From Desulfohalobiaceae bacterium (GTDB lineage: Bacteria > Desulfobacterota > Desulfovibrionia > Desulfovibrionales > Desulfothermaceae): 8,028 nucleotides of DNA. A program made the translations under genes and the position numbers. The stretch spans positions 1-8,028 of the forward strand of contig JAIPER010000152.1 of assembly GCA_021737115.1 (NCBI GenBank), in the 5' to 3' direction. Shown here in pieces: positions 1 to 4,501 of this stretch (the stretch's first letter is position 1; each line of letters starts with the position of its first letter). Below the pieces are notes generated by a model. It was not told the origin of the DNA, ran no database searches, and saw only the letters and a program-made list of their open reading frames with translations.

Positions 1-795
1 ATCTGAGAAGTGCCGTTCGATTGTGTGGTTTAAAACACCGGCGGCATAAAAAATTGTGTTGCTTGATTTGAATTTATCCATCCAGTCGTCAGGATCATAA
101 GGTGTGTCATCTCCCCGGTGATTGATCGTATAATGATAAGGATGGTGATATGTAGGGCACAAAAGCAAATTTTTTTCTTGACCAGGGAAAAGATAGGAAG
201 GATCCTCCTCTACCAACACCAGATTTTCCAATAACTTTTCATCTGTTTTATGATCAGGTAAGAGAACAGAGGGGTCCTTAAGCGTATGTCGATACAATTC
301 ATGATATTTTTCACGGCCAAAATAAATCATGCGCAGATCTTTTTTATAGTTTCCAAAAAAGTGTTCGGGCTGAAATTTATTGCAGATCTCCCTATCCATA
401 TGATGAGGAAGTCCTTCTGTATCAAAACAATCTTCCCTGGAATATACATCATAGCGATTCATCCATGTAGGATCACCGCCGGCATCGATAGCAGTCTGAA
501 CGACCTTTTTTGCAAGGTCGAGATTTCTGGTGCGAACGCCTGAACTGAAAAAAGCCGGTCGGATATATTCATGTTCAAAGAGGAAACGAAAAAATTCTAT
601 ACACCCGGGTGTCAGCACATGTTCAACTTGGTAATACTGATCATTATACTTGAATTCAACCTTAATAAAATGATCTTCTTTGTGATGAACAGGATCAAGC
701 CAGTCTTTCTCGCGTAAATCCTTTGTTTCCATACTGGTAAGAAAATCATCAATATCCATGGCGATGGTGATGGGGATGTTGGTATGATTTTGCAT
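1..795 (-). CDS. NIF/FCP-like HAD-superfamily phosphatase, 3' end outside window
   Basis: The frame is open for 265 codons from an ATG at 795 to the left edge, with no stop, so the C-terminus is missing. The N-terminus carries HAD motif I (AMDIDDFL, Asp14 and Asp16). Motif II is in a hydrophobic strand ending in serines (AFFSSGVRTRN, about residues 81-91), after a 'TPGCIEFFRFL' segment that matches the 'RPG...FL' cap of NIF/FCP1-type phosphatases. Lys151/152 (YKKDL) is a plausible motif III lysine. LVLVEEDPSYLFP (about 192-204) matches the acidic motif IV with the 'DPS/NSP' signature. The family hydrolyses phosphomonoesters through an aspartyl-phosphate and needs Mg2+. The substrate here is unknown. 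The residues after about 215 are rich in His, Tyr, Asp and Pro. No signal peptide is visible, so it is probably cytoplasmic. The start is supported by a GGGAG site 5 nt upstream. The fold is fairly sure; the role is not. Confidence 0.8.
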   Translation of the reverse strand, partial: MQNHTNIPITIAMDIDDFLTSMETKDLREKDWLDPVHHKEDHFIKVEFKYNDQYYQVEHVLTPGCIEFFRFLFEHEYIRPAFFSSGVRTRNLDLAKKVVQTAIDAGGDPTWMNRYDVYSREDCFDTEGLPHHMDREICNKFQPEHFFGNYKKDLRMIYFGREKYHELYRHTLKDPSVLLPDHKTDEKLLENLVLVEEDPSYLFPGQEKNLLLCPTYHHPYHYTINHRGDDTPYDPDDWMDKFKSSNTIFYAAGVLNHTIERHFSD

Positions 796-800
796 GGCAA

Positions 801-805
801 CTCCC
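801..805 (-). promoter_or_regulatory. ribosome binding site for the HAD phosphatase gene
   Basis: GGGAG on the minus strand lies 5 nt before the ATG at 795. It fixes this start over the in-frame internal ATG at codon 13, which would remove the residues leading into motif I. Confidence 0.65.
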
Positions 806-949
806 TGTTTGTTTTATTTAAGCGATTTATTTTTTTTGGGCATATAACAGCACAGCTTCTCCCGCATGGTACATGTCATGTGGAATTGCGGACCCGCTTT
901 GATAAAAACTAATGAATCCAGTGGATATCTTCACCTCTATCCGAAAGAT

Positions 950-1074
950 AACACGCCGCGGATCAGGAGCGAGGCTGGAGGCAAACCTTGTTTGCCGCAG
1001 GCCGAGACTGCTGAATCCGCTGGTTGTGAGGCACTTCGCACCGAGCAGCCGGCGGATGGAATCCGCGGCGCGTT
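950..1074. repeat. G+C-rich block of nested inverted repeats
   Basis: The outer arms at 950-963 and 1061-1074 pair over 14 bp with one mismatch (core CGCCGCGGAT / ATCCGCGGCG). Inside them are a perfect 7-bp hairpin (GGCAAAC ctt GTTTGCC, 980-996), a short GCAG/CTGC stem (997-1011), and a 9-bp stem with one wobble pair (ATCCGCTGG 1015-1023 with CCGGCGGAT 1049-1057). The block is much richer in G+C than the sequence on both sides. It could be a dispersed palindromic element or a structured RNA. Short open frames cross it on the plus strand, but they have no ribosome binding site and look like by-products of the G+C content. Confidence 0.6.
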
Positions 1075-1102
1075 GTTCCGGGCGCGGAGCGGCCGGAACA
1101 AC
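1072..1102. repeat. 10-bp perfect inverted repeat, terminator-like stem without U-tract
   Basis: GTTGTTCCGG (1072-1081) and CCGGAACAAC (1093-1102) are perfect complements around an 11-nt G+C-rich loop. The stem adjoins the 950-1074 block and overlaps its right arm by 3 bp, so the two probably form one element about 150 bp long. No run of T follows on either strand, so a Rho-independent terminator is unlikely. Confidence 0.6.
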
Positions 1103-1399
1103 AATTAATTATGAAGTTTCTGAACATCATGCTAAATGTCAAGATATGTATGATTTAATGTCAGCTACATTTTTGCACTACTCGTGCCAAAATATGAGAT
1201 AGTCCAATAAATTTAATATGTTGAAACATTCATATGGTATTCTAGTCTTTAATATGCAAATGTTCTCCGCGGATGTCAATCGGCAGGAAAATAGTGAAAT
1301 CATGGTCGGAACCAAACAGAGATAAAGTGCAGTATGGGTATGATATTCTGCGCAAATTCTGAAAAGGACTATTCCATGTTCATAGCCGTTAGGCCTGCT
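1103..1399. other. A+T-rich stretch without a convincing gene
   Basis: Only fragments are visible. A weak hairpin lies at 1171-1192 (TTTTGCAC, 5-nt loop, GTGCCAAAA, one bulged base). A minus-strand frame stays open from about 1372 to a TAG at 1242-1244 and reads like a protein tail (…CTLSLFGSDHDFTIFLPIDI…), but it has no start codon or ribosome binding site. GTTAGGC at 1388-1394 faces the CCTAAC end of the attC-like site across 6 bp. If the cassette reading is right, this may be the decayed neighbouring cassette. Confidence 0.4.
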
Positions 1400-1467
1400 A
1401 CCTAACGTTCAGGCTCACAGGGCGCAGGGTTATTATTGGCCCGCGCGTGCAGCCGGTTTGTTATAGG
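1400..1467 (-). mobile_element. candidate integron attC recombination site
   Basis: Read on the minus strand, the 68-bp site starts with CCTATAAC and ends with GTTAGGT, which matches the R' consensus GTTRRRY. The ends pair through AAC/GTT, with two extra bases (TA) in the left arm. Inside are GGCTGCA (1454-1448) and TGAGCC (1417-1412), which pair as L''/L' and leave one G extrahelical, a hallmark of attC sites. A G+C-rich stem (GCGCGGG with CCC-T-GCGC) and a 10-nt loop fill the centre. The length is within the known attC range. The site begins 9 nt after the stop codon of the minus-strand gene, as in a gene cassette. No second site and no integrase gene are visible, so a chance palindrome cannot be excluded. 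Confidence 0.55.
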
Positions 1468-1476
1468 ATTTGTTTT

Positions 1477-1995
1477 TCAAAGGATTCGATAGATTTTGTC
1501 TTTCCTAAAGGAAATGATCCAGATACCTTTGTCAAAGGGATTCCTCTGTGAAGTGAGCAACCCTCTTATATCGTCGACAACCAACTCCCAATCCCAACAA
1601 ACAGGCGATGAGTCACGAATGACAAGACCTACATAGGAGCCGTAATCTTTTTTCAACTTCGGCAATATCCTGCTGACAATCATCTGAGTGACATTTCCTT
1701 GCAAGCAGCTGCCCCTTTCCAAAGGATTTGCCTTCCCGGCCTTTACCTCATCGAGATGTTTTCTCAGGGAATTAAAACTCCTATGATCAGACCTTCCTAG
1801 CGCTGCTGCGATGTCCTTTTCCCTGTCTTCAGTCAACGTGATCTCAAAGTTGAGTATATTTCCCTTGAGGTCCCTGCATCTTATATCTGGAGCGTCGGAG
1901 TATTCGATTATCGAAAAGGATGTTCCCATTCTGCGATTATACAACTCGATGAATGCATCTGCCGTCGCTTTTTCTATTGCTTCCTTTTCATTCAA
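1477..1995 (-). CDS. hypothetical cassette protein, possible PD-(D/E)XK nuclease-like core
   Basis: This is a complete 172-residue soluble protein with no signal peptide or membrane segment. Its start is TTG at 1995. AAGGAG lies 8 nt upstream, the codon before the AAGGAG-ATG alternative is out of frame, and the first in-frame ATG is only at codon 23. The N-terminus is an acidic helix (EKATADAFIELYNRRMGTSF). It is followed by APDIRCRD, a turn, and NILNFEITLTEDRE (about residues 35-58). A strand holding Asp, then a strand ending in E-x-T, resembles the core of PD-(D/E)XK nucleases, but the usual lysine is not evident, so catalysis is inference. The C-terminal half has alternating strands and a conserved-looking NPFDKGIWIISF segment near the end. 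I do not recognise a named family. The attC-like site right after the stop suggests that it travels as an integron cassette. Confidence 0.75.
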   Translation of the reverse strand: MNEKEAIEKATADAFIELYNRRMGTSFSIIEYSDAPDIRCRDLKGNILNFEITLTEDREKDIAAALGRSDHRSFNSLRKHLDEVKAGKANPLERGSCLQGNVTQMIVSRILPKLKKDYGSYVGLVIRDSSPVCWDWELVVDDIRGLLTSQRNPFDKGIWIISFRKDKIYRIL

Positions 1996-2003
1996 TGATG
2001 CTT

Positions 2004-2009
2004 CTCCTT
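2004..2009 (-). promoter_or_regulatory. ribosome binding site selecting a TTG start
   Basis: AAGGAG on the minus strand is 8 nt before the TTG at 1995. It decides the start, because no in-frame ATG lies near and an ATG 4 nt further in is in another frame and closes after five codons. Confidence 0.65.
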
Positions 2010-2242
2010 CTTTGAGTAGTGATTAAAGGGTTTTTCAATAGTGATCAGGAATTCTTTACATTGCCCTCTGTCCGTTTTTTATAGTTCGGAGGATGTATGC
2101 TCCTATACCGGGTATTTATCCGTGATAAGGCCTGACTCTGATTTCCTTCCTTTGGGGCACCAGCCACCACAAGGGTGGTTGAGCTCCAGGGCGGCGTCGA
2201 GGGCTCCTTGGTCGGCTCCGGTTTGAAGTCACCTTGAGGTGA
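2010..2242. other. short gene-free stretch between cassette gene and phage remnant
   Basis: I see no supported gene. The minus-strand side should hold the promoter of the cassette gene, and TTTAAT about 20 nt upstream of its ribosome binding site is a possible -10 box without a clear -35. On the plus strand, two frames between 2140 and 2242 have protein-like stretches (APATTRVVELQGGVEGSLVG, then LRFEVTLR in another frame). They stop at TGA codons at 2235-2237 and 2240-2242, which suggests a decayed gene upstream of the 2243-2404 fragment. Confidence 0.35.
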
Positions 2243-2404
2243 AATCTGAAGGTCGATAGAACTGACTTTGGGAACCGAGCCATCGGCATCACCGGAATGG
2301 CCGACACCCAGATTTACAACCCGGATACTGGAAGGCTCCTGCCCGAGGGTAATGAGGCTTTTCAGTCTGAACAAACACAAACTGAAGAAAAACCAGACTT
2401 CTGA
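2243..2404 (+). pseudogene. 3' remnant of an unidentified, possibly phage, gene
   Basis: The 53 codons between an in-frame TGA (2240-2242) and the terminal TGA (2402-2404) read like the tail of a real protein. A small, ordered stretch (VDRTDFGNRAIGITG, then ADTQIYNPDTGRLLP) is followed by a hydrophilic Glu/Gln/Thr-rich C-terminus ending EEKPDF. The frame has no good start codon or ribosome binding site. Reading through the upstream TGA gives more protein-like sequence (FEVTLR), as expected for a gene broken by a stop or frameshift. Its stop overlaps the ribosome binding site of the Bro-N gene, so the two were probably co-translated neighbours in a phage-type operon. I do not recognise the family. 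Confidence 0.4.
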
Positions 2405-2409
2405 GGAGG
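2404..2409 (+). promoter_or_regulatory. ribosome binding site of the Bro-N gene
   Basis: AGGAGG lies 8 nt before the ATG at 2418 and overlaps the last base of the upstream stop codon (2402-2404), an arrangement that allows translational coupling. Confidence 0.75.
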
Positions 2410-2417
2410 TTATTACA

Positions 2418-2831
2418 ATGGAATTACAGAATTTTTGCTTCAACGATACAGCAGTCCGAGTCCTGGCAGATGAACAGGGAGAGCCCTGGTTCGTGGCGAA
2501 GGATGTTTGTGATGTCCTGGGGCTTTATCCAGGATATTCGTTAAGGTACTTGGATGATGACGAAAAATCCAAGTTGTCCAGAAAGCAATTAGGAATGAAA
2601 TCCGGACAGTCAATGTTTATCATAAACGAATCCGGCCTCTACTCCCTGGTGATGAAATCCCGCAAGCCCCAGGCCAAGGCATTCAAGAAGTGGGTCACCA
2701 ATGGGACAGTCCTTCTATCTACCAGGAAATACGGGGGATACATCGTGAGCTTAAAATACTTAACAAAAATTAAAAGAGCTGGTAGTATTATTTTAGTTTA
2801 TAAGTCTTTTTGCAATTGTCTGAAAAATTAG
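2418..2831 (+). CDS. Bro-N domain protein (phage antirepressor type), C-terminally truncated
   Basis: This gene gives a 137-residue product with a strong AGGAGG site before the ATG. Residues 1 to about 110 form a Bro-N domain: MELQNFCFNDTAVRVL, then EPWFVAKDVCDVLGL, the acidic LRYLDDDEKSKL, FIINESGLYSLVMKSRKP and AFKKWVTN, ending in RKYGGYI. Bro-N domains sit at the N-terminus of phage antirepressors and baculovirus Bro proteins, bind DNA, and are normally followed by an ANT, KilA-C or other C-terminal domain. Here that domain is absent. After GGYI the protein continues for about 27 residues of Lys/Ile/Leu-rich sequence encoded by A+T-rich DNA unlike the Bro part. The segment before GGYI (NGTVLLSTRK) also differs slightly from the usual 'EVLPSIRK'. 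The likely cause is an insertion or recombination that replaced the 3' end. It may be non-functional. Confidence 0.8.
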   Translation: MELQNFCFNDTAVRVLADEQGEPWFVAKDVCDVLGLYPGYSLRYLDDDEKSKLSRKQLGMKSGQSMFIINESGLYSLVMKSRKPQAKAFKKWVTNGTVLLSTRKYGGYIVSLKYLTKIKRAGSIILVYKSFCNCLKN

Positions 2832-3420
2832 AAAAAATATTTTTTTACTTAGAGTTGTAATTTATTAAGTATGTTTTCTTATATTTATGAGATTATAATA
2901 AAAGTTGATGGTCTAAAATTATTAGCCGTTGTAGTTTCTTTGTTAGGCATATATATCGCTTATCGTCAACATGTGGTGTATATAGAAAAGGTTAAATTAG
3001 ATTTGTTCGATAAAAGATATAAAATTTATGATAGGTTATATTATTTAATAGGAGGTTTTGGATTTGATGATACTGTTACGCAAAAAAAACAAATTAAGGA
3101 ATTTGTTCATCTTCGCCGCGAAGCAAGATGTTTATTTGGTTCTGAAATAAGTGAGTATTTAGATTTAATGTATAGAAAAATTTTACGTACGTATTCTTTA
3201 ACACGTGAAGCTGAAGAAAGATCAAAAGAAACAAAAAGCTTCATTCAAACGAATGAAAGTTGGGATAAAGATTTTGAAGAAGTTATTCAATGGTTCATAT
3301 CGCAAAACAATGGCAATTTTGATAATTACTTTAGACCGTACCTAAGTGTATCAAAATGGGGAATTCCTCCAAAAAAGCATAGGCATAAACATAAGGAATC
3401 CCAAAGCTAATATTAAAATG
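2748..3420. other. A+T-rich island replacing the 3' end of the Bro-N gene
   Basis: Base composition drops abruptly near 2748 and rises again near 3420. The island holds the non-homologous tail of the Bro-N frame and one complete gene. The 7-mer GGTCACC occurs near both sides (2693-2699 and 3428-3434), but it is short, self-complementary and 50 bp outside the left composition break, so it is only a weak hint of a duplicated target. No transposase, integrase or terminal inverted repeat is visible. Confidence 0.5.
2871..3410 (+). CDS. small single-pass membrane protein of unknown function
   Basis: This is a complete 179-residue frame with the strong A/T third-position bias of its island. One hydrophobic segment (about residues 15-31, LKLLAVVVSLLGIYIAY) is followed by basic residues, so the long C-terminal part should face the cytoplasm. 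After the membrane segment comes EKVKLDLFDKRYKIYDRLYY, a pattern seen in many uncharacterised bacterial membrane-anchored proteins. It is followed by helices rich in charged residues, some of which may form a coiled coil (REAEERSKETKSF). The tail is basic and His-rich (PPKKHRHKHKESQS). No catalytic motif is evident. The ATG at 2871 has no clear Shine-Dalgarno site. Lying alone in a foreign-looking island within phage debris, it could be a cargo gene, for example a defence or superinfection-exclusion factor, but that is inference from context. Confidence 0.75.
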   Translation: MFSYIYEIIIKVDGLKLLAVVVSLLGIYIAYRQHVVYIEKVKLDLFDKRYKIYDRLYYLIGGFGFDDTVTQKKQIKEFVHLRREARCLFGSEISEYLDLMYRKILRTYSLTREAEERSKETKSFIQTNESWDKDFEEVIQWFISQNNGNFDNYFRPYLSVSKWGIPPKKHRHKHKESQS

Positions 3421-3511
3421 AGCAAATGGTCACCTGAAAGTCCAGTTTCTTGATGACCTCCTCAAGCGTGATGTACTTGTGTGCTTTTCACGGCCAACCG
3501 TTGACTGAAAT
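3421..3511. other. right junction of the A+T-rich island
   Basis: Composition returns to normal here. A minus-strand frame of about 24 codons (KAHKYITLEEVIKKLDFQVT…) reads like a protein tail and ends within the island, but it is closed upstream by a TGA. It may be the cut 3' end of the gene that originally lay to the right of the insertion. Confidence 0.3.
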
Positions 3512-3760
3512 GTGAGACAGATGAGATTCTTTGTGAAGGGTAGGGGGGAGAAAGTGACAGTGGGACTCATCAGGAACGGAATGGTCCTGAGCGTCAGCGC
3601 GGAGGAGATATTCGAGCAAGCTCTCCATGAAGCTGGACTCATCATTCTTGCAGAGAGGGAAATCTGCATTGAGATAATTGAAATAATCCCTTGTGCATCC
3701 GTCAAAGTCCCGTCAGCATTCCCGTCAGTAGGCTTGTCTTTGAGTTGGTCTAAAAGCTGA
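3512..3760 (+). CDS. doubtful small hypothetical ORF
   Basis: The frame runs 82 codons from a GTG at 3512, or 79 from the ATG at 3521, with no convincing ribosome binding site. The first 55 or so codons favour G or C at the third position and encode an amphipathic, protein-like stretch (VTVGLIRNGMVLSVSAEEI, then LIILAEREICIEIIEIIP). The last 25 codons lose that bias and read as low-complexity Ser/Val/Pro/Leu. This would fit a real gene whose 3' end was replaced, or a chance frame. I recognise no family. It converges on the tRNA-Leu gene, 16 bp away. Confidence 0.3.
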   Translation: MRQMRFFVKGRGEKVTVGLIRNGMVLSVSAEEIFEQALHEAGLIILAEREICIEIIEIIPCASVKVPSAFPSVGLSLSWSKS

Positions 3761-3776
3761 AAACCACTACAATTCC

Positions 3777-3865
3777 TGGTGCCCGGGGCCGGACTCGAAC
3801 CGGCACAGTGCTTTGCACCGAGGGATTTTAAGTCCCTTGCGTCTACCAGGTTCCGCCACCCGGGC
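3777..3865 (-). tRNA. tRNA-Leu (anticodon UAA)
   Basis: Read on the minus strand, the gene folds into a class II tRNA. The acceptor arms are GCCCGGG and CCCGGGC, and the D arm is GCGGAACCTGGTAGACGC. The anticodon arm is AGGGA-CTTAAAA-TCCCT with anticodon TAA at 3830-3828. The variable arm is long (GGTGC aaa GCACTG) and the T arm is GCCGG-TTCGAGT-CCGGC. The long variable arm and the anticodon identify it as leucine, reading UUA. The discriminator A and the CCA end are encoded (3780-3777). The 3' end points left, toward the accessory region, which makes this a plausible integration site for mobile elements. Confidence 0.97.
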
Positions 3866-3874
3866 TAATCTGTA

Positions 3875-3903
3875 AACGTAGCCAAAGACAGGGGCATAGT
3901 CAA
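3875..3903 (-). promoter_or_regulatory. sigma-70-type promoter of tRNA-Leu
   Basis: On the minus strand, TTGACT (3903-3898) and TACGTT (3880-3875) are separated by exactly 17 bp. The -10 box ends 9 nt before the mature 5' end of the tRNA, so transcription would start within a few bases of it. The -35 matches the consensus at 5 of 6 positions and the -10 keeps the key T-A…T. Confidence 0.65.
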
Positions 3904-4050
3904 ACGATTTCTCTCATCTGCTAATCGTAACAATTCGTTGATTTTCGGTTTCTTGGATGGTCGGTCCCAAAATGTGAAAGCTTAAACAAGAAAAAATTAA
4001 ACCACGAAGTAACGAAGGGCACAAAGGAAGAGACACGAGGGGGAAGAGAG

Positions 4051-4082
4051 ACGTCAGATGTCGGAAGTCGGAGGTACGTCAG
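4051..4082. repeat. short direct repeats (ACGTCAG, GTCGGA)
   Basis: ACGTCAG occurs at 4051-4057 and again at 4076-4082. Between them GTCGGA repeats with a 7-bp period (4060-4065, 4067-4072). This looks like a decayed tandem array of a GTCAGA/GTCGGA-type unit. Confidence 0.55.
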
Positions 4083-4130
4083 CGGGAAGTTCTTTCTGAT
4101 TCACTCGTATGAAACTAAATTTTTCTTTCT

Positions 4131-4204
4131 CCGTCACCCCGGCGTAGTCCGGGGTCCAGCTCATACACTTTCAGTCTGGATTCCGGCCTTCGCCGGAATG
4201 ACGG
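4131..4204. repeat. composite palindromic intergenic element
   Basis: The outer ends CCGTCA (4131-4136) and TGACGG (4199-4204) are complementary. Each half also contains its own hairpin: CCCCGG cgtagt CCGGGG at 4137-4154, and ATTCCGG ccttcg CCGGAAT at 4180-4199. GTCCAG (4154-4159) and CTGGAT (4176-4181) pair further inside. The element can fold as one long imperfect stem or as two hairpins, the form of REP-like palindromic repeats dispersed between genes in many proteobacteria. As an RNA it could also act as a processing or termination structure. Confidence 0.75.
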
Positions 4205-4263
4205 AGGAGGTGACTCAATGTTTCTTTTTTGATCAAACTGGACGTCTGCGGCCAGAGGCAGGG

Positions 4264-4287
4264 CTGACACCTGAAACCTGACACCTG
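4264..4287. repeat. direct repeat CTGACACCTG, 14-bp period
   Basis: CTGACACCTG is present at 4264-4273 and 4278-4287, joined by AAAC. It appears to be a two-copy remnant of a short tandem repeat. Confidence 0.65.
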
Positions 4288-4295
4288 TGAAATGT

Positions 4296-4345
4296 CCAAT
4301 TTTGAAGTCAATAAATCATTTCAAGCAGTTAACTATCAAAATTGG
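4296..4345. repeat. 10-bp perfect inverted repeat upstream of the phosphodiesterase gene
   Basis: CCAATTTTGA (4296-4305) and TCAAAATTGG (4336-4345) are exact complements separated by 30 A+T-rich bases. It could be a pair of operator half-sites or a hairpin in the leader. The distance to the gene start (more than 150 bp) leaves its role open. Confidence 0.5.
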
Positions 4346-4501
4346 TACAGGTTTACGAAGTCTGTACTTACCGATCCGTTTTGACTTTTGCGAAAATATG
4401 TACTGAAGAAAAACAGCAGAATCCTTCATACATAAACACAAAATGGAGCGGTGTATTTTGAACTCTGGCCAATCAGGACCGTTCCTGGTATATTCCCCCA
4501 C

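Larger units (their letters stand above)
3904..4501. other. gene-free intergenic stretch dense in small repeats
   Basis: No frame here resembles a gene. Besides the repeats listed separately, there is an A-rich segment around 3985-4000 followed by CACGAAGTAACGAAGG (4003-4018), where CGAAG repeats 8 bp apart. The sequence gives the impression of several short dispersed elements deposited side by side. I find no clear promoter for the phosphodiesterase gene; TTGACT at about 4380 has no matching -10 box at the right distance. Confidence 0.6.

Noticed and set aside
1171..1192. Hairpin TTTTGCAC / GTGCCAAAA as a Rho-independent terminator
   Set aside because: The stem is weak and bulged, its T-run lies inside the stem, and no gene ends nearby.
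866..1202. Overlapping plus-strand frames of 80 and 96 codons
   Set aside because: They cross the nested hairpin block, have no ribosome binding site, and give Arg/Ala-rich products typical of G+C-rich non-coding sequence.
2268..2417. Upstream extension of the Bro-N gene to an ATG at 2268
   Set aside because: The ATG at 2418 has a strong AGGAGG site and begins the domain exactly; the extension is in the wrong frame for the upstream protein fragment.
2045..2443. Minus-strand frame of 132 codons opposite the phage remnant
   Set aside because: It has no ribosome binding site and no recognisable domain, and it lies opposite the start of the well-supported Bro-N gene.
3430..3705. Minus-strand frame of 91 codons
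   Set aside because: It is Ser/Thr-rich with no ribosome binding site and overlaps the plus-strand frame with better codon bias.
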